Part shown: piece by piece, positions 24,484 through 37,180 of the stretch | Numbering within the stretch: the stretch's first letter is position 1 | How the letters are laid out: every line of letters begins with the position of its first letter | DNA from: Puffinus mauretanicus | Taxonomy: Eukaryota; Chordata; Aves; Procellariiformes; Procellariidae | Assembly (NCBI GenBank): GCA_023333565.1 | Contig: JAJKFH010001431.1 | Location: 558,001-622,000 of the forward strand | DNA length: 64,000 bases | Direction: 5' to 3' | Translations under genes and position numbers: made by a program | The notes under the pieces: model-generated | Database searches by the model: none | What the model saw: the letters and a program-made list of their open reading frames with translations, nothing else | Told to the model about the DNA's origin: nothing

Positions 24484-24855
24484 CTAAACTTTTATACCAA
24501 ATTTGCTACCATGAACTCTGAATATAACTTTGGTTATGGGCCAGTTAAATACAGCATATATAGCACCTTGGAAACTTTTATTACAAAACACTTGCTTAAC
24601 TTCTAACTGCACATGTGCCATTAGAACAAATGAATCACAGTAATATTTTGCATCATGGTTGTACCCGGCAAATGAGGATGTTGAAGCATTTATGAAGCAA
24701 CTAGGTTTACTCTGACTGTATTTTGCCAGGTATCTGTTTTTTCCAATTTGAATAAGATCTCCATGAATAATTCCTTTCACAGATTTGAGCTTTTTCTCTT
24801 TGTGAGGAGTCCAGTCCAGTACTTCTTCCACTTCCTTGGTGGTTCTTGTAAAGAA
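24484..24855 (-). other. Open minus-strand frame with protein-like composition
   Basis: About 120 codons are open, including KSVKGIIHGDLIQIGK and a Y/C/F-rich central part, with fairly balanced amino-acid use despite AT-rich DNA. No family is recognised, there is no clear start codon in context and no splice or promoter signal. It could be a decayed retroposed gene piece or chance; a frame of this length is not significant in 64 kb. Confidence 0.12.
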
Positions 24856-26052
24856 TTATTGCTGAGCAATTCTTGATCATTATACTGATCATGCTGATCA
24901 GATGTGTAAGTAATTCAATGTGACTAAGGGCCTGACTTAAAAAAATCACTGCTCAGTAATATTTACCTTACATTTTTATCTTTTAATTAGTGTTAGTTAT
25001 AAACTAATATTCATTATAAACTATTAATAAAGAATACTTGCCTAAAATTTACTCTTATGGGAATCTCTAAAATTTAGGATATATCATGAAAAGGGAATAC
25101 AGAAAGTGTGCACGTTTTTGAAATTTTGGAGGTATTTGCATAACAATAGTTACGAAACCTGTGCTGAGAAACCTGAGGCCCAAGCATGGCACTCTCTTGT
25201 TTTTCCTTTTATCGCTTAATGTCATGCAGCAGTTTTGTGACACAGTAAAGTTGGAACAGCCTTCAAACTCTAATTCTTATCACTGGACGATAGTGCTTCA
25301 TCTGGAAGAGCTGGAAGGAGAACAGATACATACAGAAAATGTGCAAGCAAAGGTTTCCAAATCTTTCTGTGCCCATCTAGGGCTACTGACGTGTTAGAGG
25401 CTCTGCAGGTATTCTCCAGGCAACGCTCCTGCTCCAAACCTGAGCTGATCCTCCAGCTCTCACTGCTGAAAGAGTTCTTTCATGTTATTTCTCCTCTTTT
25501 TCATCTATGGAGAAGCACAGTCAAAGCACATCATTAAAAACTCTGGAGCACTTGAACACTTCTGTAAAGTAAAAGATGCCGGTTAGTAACAATACCTTAC
25601 TGCAAACAGTTATATACATATGTGTGACCTTGACATGCATCAGAAACCTCAGAAAGCAGTTCATAGTAATGTTTCTCATTTTTCCTGGATGCAGAGAACA
25701 TACTGGTAGTTCAGCTTTTAGGAACTGCTTTAAGTTGGGAAGAGTCAATGGACCAAGCTGCATTGTGCTGCAGGCATGTAAAACTCCTTTGAAAGAAGCA
25801 CTCGTTCTCTTCAATGATTTTGTTCCTGCAGCAGTGAATTTGTTCCACTGTCCCTGGCTCATGAGACCACCTTCTCTTTTTCTAGTGTCTCTCTCTCTTT
25901 CTTTCCCCTTTATGTCTTAATTTACTGCTGTCATGGTTTATACTAGCAATACAATGTGCAAGACATGAAAATCTATATATCTATCATATCCCCGTCTGAA
26001 CACTGGGACATGACATTTCAAAATTATTTTTTCCCTATACATTTATCATATA

Positions 26053-26075
26053 ATTTTTTTTTCTTTTTTTTTTTC
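26053..26075. repeat. T-rich tract
   Basis: Two T runs joined by a single C and ending in CAAGAG. It resembles a splice-acceptor polypyrimidine tract but lacks an exon-like follow-on. Confidence 0.8.
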
Positions 26076-26809
26076 AAGAGGAGACACTGTCTTCTGTGGA
26101 TTGAAGCAGGCTGAAGATGGTCCAGCACCTCTACTATCCTATTTCATGTACTCCGTGCAGCTCACGGGGTAGAGAAAGGGGCAGGAGCACTGCTCTACTG
26201 TGGTTCTCTGTCTGTTCCTTTGGCCAATATTGTGGAGCTAAATATTTTATGACTCTTGTAGAGACTAAGGTACATACATTTAGCATGTTATCCATCAGTG
26301 GCAATTTGAGGTTTAGTGTAAATGTAAATTGTTCTTTAGGGAAGAGTAAGGATCTGTGATGCCTTGTTCCTGCAACTGGCTGATCTTTATCAGCCTTGTG
26401 ACAGTCCCACAGGGACAACTGGTTGTAATTAGCTCATTTATTATTGATTCAGTCTTTGGACAATTAATCAGCATTAATCAGGGTTCAGTGGTGTTTTAGA
26501 GGTCTGAAAATATGTACATAAGAGCTAGGGATGCCTGAGCATGCTGAAGGAAGCGTGAGGTAAACACTGTCCCAGAAACCGAATGCAGTTCTGCCTCTTT
26601 CAAGGTTTGGAAACAGTTAGCAAATTTTTGAGGATATCTTTTGCTTCCTCTCCTTAACTTCATAACTCTGGGAGAGGCTGAGCATAAACAACAAAACACA
26701 CTGAGAGAAACGGTTCTTAAAAAATTTCCAGCCCAATCTTAGATCTTTCTTCCCTGGACACTCCCTCTGCAGGCAAAGTCCTGCCTCCCAGAAGCTGTAA
26801 GGCACTGGA

Positions 26810-28440
26810 GCCTGAAATTAGCTGTGTGATCTTATTACTGCAGCCCTTGTGCTTTTTTCCACACATCCACATCTTGGTAGTTACTCTTGTTCTTTATAAT
26901 TTAATTTTAGACATAACATAATCTTGTTGGAGTAAATGCTTGTGTCTCTTTGTGTTCTTTTTTTTTTATAAAACATGAACTGTAGTGTCTAAATGCTAGG
27001 CAAGAAAGTTGGTGTACTGTAAGGACCAGATATAAACATGTTGTAAAATCCTTTAACACTTTTAATATCTGTTAAAAATGGTCAAAAATTTTGACTGGAA
27101 AATTGAAGTCTTTGACATAACTGGGATCTGGTTAGAAATAGTTTTTCACATGAATATTTTTTTTTTCTTCCCCTGGAGCTTCTGAACACAATGGAAATTT
27201 ATATTTTGTTTCCTCTGATATCCATGTTTTAGAAATGAAACCTTTTCTTTAAAGTGTAAATAGCTTTTTGAGTTAGGAAAATAAGCCATCATCTGACTTC
27301 ATTTCAGAATGTTGCTTGCAAAAGTTTTTAATGTACATTTTTCATGAAAGAAATTGCCTCCTCTTCTCCCCACTCCCAAATATTTTTGACTAACTTACAC
27401 TTGGATTGGAAATATCCTGAAAAAATAATTTGTGATTTTGCAGGCAGTGTGATAGATAATTTAGAAAGGAAAAAGACAGACAATTGACTAATGCTATAAA
27501 AATAAGATATTGCTAAATGCTGAGTATCTCCTGGATGTGCATTAATTCTGTTTATATTAGATCTAAGCTAAGTACTAATTTTATTAGAAACAGTAAGTCT
27601 AAAATTCAAATATATAGTAATGTGGAGCAACTCAATGTCTGATATTGGAACAAGAGTAATTAGTTGAGTAATTAATTGAACCATGCTTGAGTTTTTTTTC
27701 AGTTAAGGTATTTAAACTGAGTATGTTGTTCTTTATCTCATCATAACGAATTGTTCACAGAATGTATATGTTACATTTTGCCACTGACATATGGATTCTA
27801 CCTCATGTCATTAATACAGTGGTTAGCATCTGCAATTAATTAAGTAGTTTTGGCACACTATCCCATCCAAGTCGATGAGCAGAGCCAGATATAATTTGAA
27901 GATTCAATGCATTCTCCTGTGTGTTTGAGTTTTCCTCTGAAGGAGTTGGAGACGCCTGGGTGAAGAGGCTAAAGTTTTGCTGAACTTCACTCATTTTTGA
28001 GTTAAAGTACCCTGGCGTGTAACTAAGACTGAGGCGTTGGTGCGTTATAAAATTATTGCCAATGACACGTAGTATTTGAGATTAATTTAGCCATAAGTCT
28101 TGTCTGAAAGATTTAAGAGTAACATTTTAAATTAGACTCCCAACTATGCATTTAATTTAGATTTAATATGACAGTTATTTGTTCTGCTAATAAAAGCCCC
28201 ACTGCATATTAAAAACATATTAATTGAGGATTAACACAGATGTAGTAGATTTAGGAATCTTTGATGAAAGCATTTTAAAGCATCAGTTGGCATTTACGAT
28301 TACTGTAAATATATTAACAGCATTAATGTGACCATCTACTCATAAATCTAACAGATTTTGTCCAATTCAGAAAAGAATGCTTCTGGTCCTATGGCCAGCC
28401 ACCTCAATTGAGCTTTTTTATACGGTGTTTAAATTATGGC
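26810..28440. promoter_or_regulatory. Long enhancer-like block, strongest in window
   Basis: About 1.6 kb without any repeat relic and without any open frame of even 60 codons on either strand. It is dense in homeodomain-type words: TAATTAG at 27657, TAATTAATTGA at 27669, the palindrome AATTAATTAA at 27834, TAATTGAGG at 28221, plus ATTTAATTTAGATT near 28150 and several CATTAAT words. The density of TAAT cores and the lack of decay by insertions are the hallmarks of vertebrate developmental enhancers. Conservation is inferred, not seen. Confidence 0.4.
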
Positions 28441-28461
28441 CTTTTCACTACCGTTTGTAGG

Positions 28462-28547
28462 TGCGGCCACCGCAGACATGCAGTCGCTCTGCTGGTCTGT
28501 GAACGGAAACTGGTACTGTGCACTGACTGTGAAGATCACGTACATTG
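28462..28547 (+). other. Short open frame with Cys/His spacing, unproven
   Basis: After a moderate acceptor-like TTTGTAG, one plus frame reads 28 codons to a stop with the order C, H, H, then LLVCERKLVLCTDCEDHVH. The Cys/His series loosely recalls B-box zinc fingers, but the spacing does not match the family exactly and there is no supporting exon structure. It is GC-richer than both flanks. Most likely chance. Confidence 0.1.
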
Positions 28548-28559
28548 AGTGATACCTCC

Positions 28560-31075
28560 TTGCAAAACAAAGATATTTCAAAACAGACGTTTCAGTCTTT
28601 TTGTATGGTGTTTGTATATTTGCACGTGCATAGTGATTGTATCACTGGAGTGGTCGTATGCAGAAAGTTGCTACAGCTTCACTGCAGCATGGTACAGGTC
28701 ATGCCTCAGTGGCATCCTCTGTGCTCTGGAGGGAACACAATTAATCCTTGGGATATCTGTCAGTGTTGTGTAGTTCCTAATTTTCTACGAAGTATCTGCT
28801 GAGGAAAGCCTCTGGCTGTACTAATTGACAAGGTAAGGCCAACTGGAGCTGTTGGTGGAGTCTTTTTGTGGACTGTGCTAAACTGATGTCCTGTGCTCCC
28901 ATTCTCATCTTTTTGGACAATGTGGTTTATGACCCAACTTGCAGAGGAGTGGCTGACAAGTTTGACCTCCCAGGCCCCTCGCTGAGGGATACCTTCGTTT
29001 GAAGCCTGCTGGAAGGAAGGAAAGGAAAGACTACATCTCCCCCCGGCAGATCTTTCTATGGAAGATCAGGGAATGCTACAGGCATTGGAAGGTGTGGGAA
29101 AACATTTTCCTTCTGTGTGTGTATGCGCAATTTTTTTAGTTGGTTGACTTTTTTGTGAGATGGCAGTCAGTGTGAAGGAGTTTGTGCTTTGCCAGCGCAA
29201 TAGTCTTCTGCTTTTCTTTTAACTTTTAGAGAGATAAGAAGAGAGCGGACTATATGGCTGTGCTGCTCTGTGGTTCCAGCCAAACTTGTCATCTGCTTTC
29301 TGCCTTGCACAAAAAGTAGCCCTCTCTTGCTCTGCTGATCAGTTAATGCCTCAGCAACACCCTGTCCTATTATTCTCCTGCTGCTCCTGCTCAACCAGCT
29401 GTGAGCCAATTTCGGGAAGGCACCAAATTTGATCTGATGACAGCAGCATTCCCTAGCGCACTGCAAGACACTGGGCAGGCAGTACACATGGTCTTGCCTT
29501 GAGGGCTGTAATGCAGCCTTGTAGTAGGATCTAGTAAGGATGTATTGTTATAAATCCTTATCATGTTTATTTCACTTTTCATTCACATTCCTTCCAATCT
29601 TTTGATATTTAGCCTCAGGGCAGATTCAGCTATATATCCAAAGATGCAACTTTACATCTTTGCCAGTTAAGAAGTTAACAAAAAAGGAGTAGGTGTCACT
29701 ATTTTGCTTATGGTGGGAATTTGACGACGCACTGAACCAAGCACAACACACTTCCAGAATCTTAACTAGTTTGATTGCACCATCGACACTGTTATTTCGA
29801 CAGCCCCACTCTCCGGCATCTGGCATAATTGGAAGCAGCAGCCAGCAGGTATCAGATGTCAGTATGAATTGTCTCCTGCTGCGTGAGCACTGACTATGAA
29901 ATTGATTTGCTGTCTTTTTTACGCAGTTTTGTAATGAAAGTAACGTAAAGTCCCAAACAGACAAATTCCGTATTTGTATACATACAGTTAAAATAGGCAT
30001 ATGTATAAAAATTAGAGAGGGAAAATATATCAAAAGGAAAGCAGTATAGCACCATCAGGCCCTGCTTCCTCACAGGCGGTTGTGGTGGCAGTCCCCCCTG
30101 CGTTTCTGAAGAAGCTGAGCTAAACCAATAGCTGGAAACCAATTTCTTTGGGTACTTGTATGGATCAAAAGCATAAAACATGAGAAAGAAGAACCCTTCA
30201 GTGAGTGAATTTATATCTTTATTTTACTCACTGGCAATAATAAGGCAAGAGAGAGACACTGTGGAAAACAGGTCTCCAACCTGGAGCAAATTTTCCCCTG
30301 ATTTGTTATGAGGATGATCGAGACCCATAAGACAAAAAAACTAGCCTGAGCAAAGTCAATGGCAAATTTCTGTTGATTTACTATAGCCAGGATGTTGCCT
30401 TAGGGGACATCAGAAACAAACGATTGTCTCCCAGCACCTTCGAGATGCTGTCATATGGAACAATTTCAAACATATAAAGGTAACGACTGTGAGACTGGGA
30501 TCTTGACCACTGATTTCAGGAACTATAAGGGAGGATTAGACCAGGTATAAAAGTGGAGCCATCATCCCAAGCCTTGAGAAAAGCCTTTGAGCACTCCTTA
30601 AGGATTGCTGACATCTAGGTGATGGCAGTAGGATCACAGGAGGCCAGGCTTCTCTGGCAAGAATTGGCAACTCTTCTCAAGCAGGGTTACAACTGGCTAC
30701 GAAACAACCGTGTTTACGGGCCACTTCCTCAGCTTGAGGCAATACTTGGCTTGGATACAAGAAGGCTTAATCAGCTCCTACAGTAATAAAATTATTTAAG
30801 ATTTTTCGAAGAGCAAATTGCAACAAGTTTCCTTCTGAAGAAGTCGGGGAGAAAAACCTTTTTAGCAAAATCAGCTTGAGCATTTATTACCGAGTGTGGC
30901 CACCTTTTAGACAAGCGCAACGGAGAAAAGCATTCTCAACATCTGGTTCAGTGAGGCCCAAGTCCAGTGTTTAATTGTGTTTTTGCTCTGACACCCAGTT
31001 GCATGGCAATAAGGGGGAGCATATGATACAATAATCTATATATAGGGTAGGTGGGGCCGAACCTTTGACTGGAGG
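28560..31075. other. Unique non-coding DNA, nothing assigned
   Basis: No recognisable gene or repeat. Open frames up to 135 codons (29626-30033, minus) have low-support composition and no domain. Confidence 0.6.
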
Positions 31076-31079
31076 CCAG

Positions 31080-31185
31080 CTAGTCTGGTATTCCAATCTT
31101 GGTGCTGACACGAAGGCAGCCAGTAACCTTCGGCAGGTCACTTGAAGTTCTTCCTAAATTTCAGAACCTCTGTTGATGAGGGGCT
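31080..31185 (+). mobile_element. MIR-like CORE-SINE relic
   Basis: The words TATTCCAATCTTGGTGCTGA, 'aaccttcggcaggtcacttg' and 'ttcctaaatttcagaacctc' follow the order of the MIR consensus (GATTCGAATCCTGGCTCTG, CCTTGGGCAAGTCACTTAAC, then CCTCAGTTTCC). The copy is diverged and its 3' part is lost where a 21-bp-period duplication begins. Confidence 0.5.
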
Positions 31186-31220
31186 GTCTTGGGATTGACT
31201 GTAACTGTCTTGGGATTGAC
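31184..31220. repeat. Two-copy tandem repeat, 21-bp period
   Basis: The 16-mer CTGTCTTGGGATTGAC occurs at 31184-31199 and again at 31205-31220, separated by 5 bp. It sits at the 3' edge of the MIR-like relic. Confidence 0.9.
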
Positions 31221-31224
31221 AGTT

Positions 31225-34200
31225 GTCATAACATGATCCAACAGGCCATTTCATACACAGCCATATCACGGGTGCCCAGAAAAACTTTCCCTCCATCTTG
31301 GATAAGCACAAGATAATGTACAGGGAGCTGGCTGCTCTGCTCAGAGGGCAGTTTCCCCACAGCAGCAGCAGCAATATGCTGCAGTTTTCCTCCCTGCAGA
31401 AGCAACCAACCTGGTTTGAATCTGACCTCAGGGGGAGATAGAGAGCAATCATTTGAGCGGTTGATCCCCTTCTTTTTCCCCACACAAGGCACAAGCAGTG
31501 GTGCTTTGGCTCCTCATGATGCCTGGACTGCTTCCTTTCCTCAGCCACCTCCTGCCCTAAGTAACACCTCACTTTCCCTATTTCTGAGGCTAGGTCTGAT
31601 TCCAACAGCAAGACTACAAACAGATGCTTACCCTATCTGACAGACTTAGGCCCTTTTCCATGGAGCCAAGAGTTTCCATCAGCTTTTAATCCTATACTTC
31701 GACCCCCAGGATGAGTTGTAATTCCACCTGCAAGAGGCTGCTGTTATAGGGATGCTCTCCGCAGCTCACTCCCCAGAGGGACGTGGTAGAAAGAAATCCT
31801 CCGACCTCCATGCCGAAGCACTGTGTGGGCTTGCTCAAACGCAGGATGCTGCTGACTCAGCCAGCCCAATATGCCATTATGTTCTTTCCCTCATTTTCTT
31901 GGGAATCTTCCCTAAGGTGTGCAGGCTTCCAACAGCAAGGAGGAAGAGGACTCTAGTCTTCTTCCTGCAACTCCAAAAAATTGCATGTTGTACTAAGGAA
32001 GCTGTTGCCTACTGCTCTGGCTGTCATTGAAATCAGGAGAGGAACAGGGGCGTGACCCAACACCATTTCCTCTCCTGTCTTAAGGAAGAAAAGTCCCATC
32101 ATTTATTTAAAGGCTGCTGTTACCAGAGTCAACAAATTTTTTCATATTGATGTGTTCATTGGTGGAGGAAAGAGGATTCCTGAAAGGATGAAACACAAAT
32201 CTGGATAAATTAAACAGTCTTACAGCAGTGCATTTTATAATTCATTTAACAGATTCTTCCAAGCTGTGTCCTTCCAGTCTGTTTCCTTCCCTTCATTGTT
32301 GTGCTGTGGGGACGAATGAACAGTAACACTGGGCATCACGGTTTCTGAGAGCCTGCTCCCCCTCCTCCCCACAAGACATTGCTGTCATTTTAAAGTGACT
32401 TTTCTTGCTTTCCAACTTCATCAGACCCCTTATTGGGATTCAATAACCTGCATCTGTCCATAGAAGTTGGATAGCTAAATCCAGTATGGTAGGTGAAATC
32501 TCTTCCAGAAGTGGCCCAGGAGGATCCTAATGTGCTTTCGTTCACTTCTCTCAGGCAACTGTTCAACTTTTGCTGCTCTTTTCCCCCAGTTTATTTCTCT
32601 TAAAAGGAATAGGCCAGTTTAGCTCTCCACTCCTGGATTCTCTTAAAGAGAAATTTCAGGGGGATTAGTGCAAGCAGTTCGTTTAAATTCCTGTCTGCTT
32701 CTTGCTGAAAACTTACCCTTCAGCTATTGTTTTAATAGCAGTAAAACTTTTGCAACTGCATGACTTTTTTTGAACGTTTTACTGTTCCCTTTATAGCAAA
32801 TGTTGCAGCTTGCACGTATGATGTCAAGTTCCTCTTGTGAGCATTCGATTTTTAGTGACATGAATATGACACAGATGGACATGAGAACCCGGCTGTTGAC
32901 TCAGTCTCTCAGTGCCCTTTTGTTTATGTCTGTGACCTGGTCACGTAGTACAAAGGGTTTCCTGCTGAACTACATGCAGCTGCCTGGTTGAAAAGCATGT
33001 GAGAGCTTTATTTGTCCTGCTTGCAGCCCCAGATCTTCTTGGAACCGGCTCCCAGATCCCTCTCGACGTAGAGGTGGGTGATATCACCGCACAGCCTTCC
33101 CAAGGATCCTGGCCTGTCTGGAATCCGCCGTCAGGGATCTGCAGGGCATTACAGCCCGCGTTTCGGCATACTGCTCCAAATAAACTGTCCGAGTAAGGCT
33201 CTGGGCTCCCTGCGGCTTCAGAGCATTGTCATCCATTTTTGTCACGGAGAACAAATGTAAGTGACACACGGGAAACATAAACTGAGGCTTGACTGGTTGA
33301 TATCCTTTTTCTAAATTTATTTTAACAGGTTTACACACCCCCACAACCCCCTCCTTGGAATCCCTTACGCTGTCAGGAAAACGGGTCAGGCCTGTTTTCC
33401 CATTTTTTGCTGATATGAAAGACCTAAAGATCTGTCTTGATCCAGATGCTTCTTGAAGTGGCTGCGCTGCACTGCACCCCACCCACAGCGCAGAGGGCAC
33501 GCAGCCTGTGGTCAGAGGGAGTCAGAAATGTTTGGGCCATGCAGCGGTCTGCAGGTCTGCGGCACTGGCAGGCGGGCGCACAGTTTTGCCTACCCGCGAA
33601 ATGCAGCTTGCTCTGCAACTGCCTGGCACAACCTCAGGCAAAATGGTGTGTTGCTCAGATGGCATAGATGTTCATTAACTAGTCTGTCAAGAGTTGCAGA
33701 TCCTGAAGTTACATCTCTGCCACTGGGTGTCTGACAGCACGCCCTGGGGCCCAGGCCTCTCCGTGTTAGGTGAGCAGAGTCACCCCCCCTGGTACAGCGC
33801 ATGTAGTCCCAGAATAAGATGAGGTTACAGATACAGACAGAAGAAAATGTAAAAAACCACCAAACCACAAAAACAATCTACACGCTTCTCAACAGCCTTA
33901 ACCAAAATTATGTAATTTCCCAGTACATCCAATTGTTTTGCATATCTCTTTCCTTTCTTAAGTGCGAGTCTGGTTTTGCAGCTCACATTCCCCTGAAGTA
34001 ATCCATGCCTCCCTTCACCACCTCCTGATGTGTGGAGCACCGCTTCCACCTCTCACATCTTCGGTTTTCTTACATCCCCATTTCAACACTAGCTGGTGAT
34101 CACATGAGAACGCAATATTAGGAAACCATTTGGTATATTTTTAGCAGTGCTCGGGCTGAAGTAGCAATGAGAAGGGAGGAGTGCCAGCCACATGTGACCA

Positions 34201-36915
34201 ACCAGCTGTCTATGGCCCACATTTTGGAAATCACTGATTCAAGTAACTGGCAATAGGTTATGGAAAGTTTCCCTTTTAGATTGCTATTTCAAATTGACCC
34301 CAAACTAAACAAGGTAGGAAGGTCATCTTGGCTGTAAACAACTTTACAATGTGTGAGCAGTCTTCATCCAGTTTCTTTGCCTTTTAATGGAAAAGAAACA
34401 CTTTAGCTACAGGCACAGCCAAAATACTGCTATGGCTGGGATGGAGAGGCTATGTGGCTGCTGTGCCCTTCTTCCCCAGTCTTGGTCACACTGTGGGTCT
34501 TGTCCTCTGCCGTGTGGAGAGAGGGGAAACCATCAGGCAGCTCCATAAATCTTAATGTGACAGCCATGTAACAAAAAAACCCACATTAAACATGTAAATC
34601 ATCTTCCTTCTCCAACCTGCTGTCATGTATATCTGTAACTTCCAGCTCACCTCCTTTCCTGTCTTCTTAATCTGTGAGTATTTTAGGAGCCCATAACTCC
34701 TTGTCAGCTGGCACCTATTGCTATATATGCATCAAAGGCAGCCGCCTGCTAGAGTTCTGCATGCTTCTGGGGTTATTTAACTGCATTCTTTGTATGTCAC
34801 CCATCTGTAAATCCCCTGCCCCGCTTTCAGCCAAGCTTGCTTTATCATATTGCCCCCTTGCAAGCCCAGCAACCCGCTCCAGTCTGTTCCATGTCCCACC
34901 AGGGAAGCGGGGACCGTGTCTTTACTGTGTGTTGCCTGCTTCTTATGGCTTTCAGCTTGGTTTCTCTTGCTGTCCCTCAGACCATCTCTGAGCACAGCAG
35001 AAAGTGGAGTCAGGACCCTTCGAGTCCCCAGCACGTGCACAGGGTAGGGTGAAGAATGGCTCCTATGTGCTAGCCAGCCCCCCGCCCCTGAGACCAATGA
35101 TCAGCTAGGTCTGCTTATGGGAGCAAGACCCCCGCCTCCAGCTGACACGGGGAAGCAACCAGAGCAGCCCAGTGGACACCCTGCTAGGGCTGCTCCATCC
35201 CAGTGTGAGATTTGAAACTCCTTGTAGAGCTGAAGCCTTTGCCAAACTCCTTGCTCCGCATTGCCTGCCGAGGAGGTGACAGGCACCACGCAGCAGCTGT
35301 GATGGACGTTGTGGGACTGAGTTCCTGTGTGTTTTGACTGGAGCCACAGTTTGATTCCAAAGAAATGCCCCCAGCAACAATCTTTCAACCTCCAGGGAGA
35401 CTATTTTATTTGTTTAGGATGCATTTTGTAAATCACTCAGGTGATGGCAAGTTTATGTATTTGGATGGCAAATTTATGTTGCGCTATTAGTTTCAAGGAA
35501 ATCCAATTGAGTGTGTGGATTTTGGACTCTTGACCTTTAAGCAGAATGAGTTTTTTGAAAAAGTGTGAAGTAGCCTGTTCATCTCCATGAGGTGTACTCT
35601 GCTGAATGAAAATGCCCTCTGCAGAGACACAGGAGAAGTGAGGGGTGTGAACTCCTGCATTCATCTCAGTCAATGGTGCCTCTCTTCCCAACCCGTTGCC
35701 TGTGCTTGGGACACTGTGGTGAGCACTGACCCGGTGCATTTTCAGTCTCGCACTCTGTGTTTTGCAGAGTCTCCCAGGAAGCTGGAAAGGGCTTTCCTAG
35801 CGCTGGCTCCCATGAGGAGTGACAGACTTGCCACCCTCACGAGGTGGGACGCAGGGCAAGGGTTGCCCAGGTCCCGCTGACAACAGGGAAGGGGTAGGGA
35901 GAAGAGGAAAGCATTCACTCCCTTGCTTTGGACCTTGGTAGGGAGCTGTGCCGCTCCAAGTCCTGTCCCTCTTCTCCTTCCCTGCCACCCCACTGCCCCT
36001 TCCCTAGACCTCCCCTGCCTCCCCGCACTGCTCTGAACTTCTCCCCCGTCCCTGGCACACGTGCTATTTATTTAGCTTCAGTGCTATCTGAGCTTTCTGC
36101 TCTGCTGGTTTGATTTCTCTCAAACTACAAACTCCTTTGACAGAGGCAGACCATGACAACATGCCTTCTCCTCTTTCCTTCCTCCCCCCCCCTCCCCCAT
36201 TTTCTGCCAACGGTCAGGTTTGAACTGACATTGGCTGGTTGTAGGTCAGGTTCAAAGGCATCGAGCACTGTCTGAACATCCCCTTGAGCTACCAGCTCAT
36301 GTGAAAATGAGTAGTCTAGAAAACCTCTGTGACTGCACCAAGTAATCCGCTTTATGGGTGAGCTCCTCGGGTTGGCAGACTTCTCATTTAATATAGGGTT
36401 TCCCATATTTTAGCCTGAAAACCTGCAGTCTGTGGTAAAGGACAGGCTCACTAACTTCCCTGGTATGTTTTCAATGAATCATGTAGATTTCTAGCCTGAA
36501 ATATGGAAAATAGTCCCACCTTACCCTTTTCTTCACAGCTTCCTTGATTGCCTCAGAGCTGCTACCTTGCCCTCCAAGCAGACGTGGTTATAGGGCAGCA
36601 ACAGGGAAGAGGGGGTACATGAATGATAAATGGGGAGCTGCACAGAGAAGTGCTGCAGCAGTGGGGTGGGAACATCCCATATTTTAAAAATGCTGACTTT
36701 AAGGATACTGCTTACCATTTTATTTCTCAAAAATTAACGGATGCTATAGAGCAGCTTGTGGGTATGTTAAGTGATTAAGACCCAAATGTGGAGGGAGCGA
36801 CAAGAACCGAAGCCACAATTTGTGGCTGCTGAAACTGCCCCCCCCATTTGTTGTACACTATTCTTAGGAGCCACTTACATAAATGTCCCCAAATCTAGTG
36901 TACACAACCTACACT
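31225..36915. other. Unique non-coding DNA, nothing assigned
   Basis: Open frames up to 157 codons (31138-31611, minus) lack domains. A strong acceptor-like TTCCCTTTATAG at about 32797 is followed by a 64-codon open stretch ending in a stop near 32991, which I note but cannot assign. The C-rich pyrimidine tract is at 36.16 kb. Confidence 0.55.
36164..36198. repeat. Polypyrimidine (C-rich) tract
   Basis: Thirty-five consecutive pyrimidines with long C runs near the right end. Such mirror-like homopyrimidine DNA can form triplex structures (general knowledge); here it is only a low-complexity observation. Confidence 0.85.
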
Positions 36916-36919
36916 GACA

Positions 36920-37180
36920 CCCACAAAATTCCTCATCTTTGTGAGCGTGCGGATTTTAAAGCCTTTGTAAAACTGAATGTTTAAACAAAGATGAGCTTCT
37001 CGGCTGTAATTGTGGGGGAGAGATTGTTCTGCTTGAGTCAGGGTGCACGTCTTTAGCCTGTTTAATTCAGCATCAGCTTGAATGAGACTCTGCTAATTGA
37101 CAGCAGCCAAGGATCTGGCCTTTTTTTAAGGAACTTGGGGCAAAGGGAAATGATGGGCAGTGTCTTAGAATTCACAATAC
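36920..37180. promoter_or_regulatory. Unique block with SOX/FOX-like words, enhancer-like
   Basis: AATGTTTAAACAAAGATGAG combines a forkhead-type GTTTAAAC and a TCF/SOX-type AACAAAG. TGTAATTGTGG, CTAATTGACAGC and GTTTAATTCAGC add homeodomain cores. Repeat-free and non-coding. Regulatory function is inference from composition. Confidence 0.3.

Larger units (their letters stand above)
20180..26800. other. Unique non-coding DNA with two weak open frames
   Basis: Apart from the two protein-like minus-strand frames near 23.1 and 24.7 kb and a T-rich tract at 26.06 kb, I see nothing to annotate. A triple TGATCA-type cluster lies near 24877-24901. No repeat family is identified in 6.6 kb, which is low for most amniotes. 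Confidence 0.55.

Noticed and set aside
31362..31376. CAG trinucleotide repeat
   Set aside because: Only about four units; not a notable microsatellite.
31138..31611. 157-codon minus-strand open frame
   Set aside because: It runs through a MIR-like relic edge and a tandem duplication and has no domain.
33240..33300. Antisense MIR core resemblance (GGAAACATAAACTGAGGC)
   Set aside because: Only one short word matches; the neighbouring core segments are absent.
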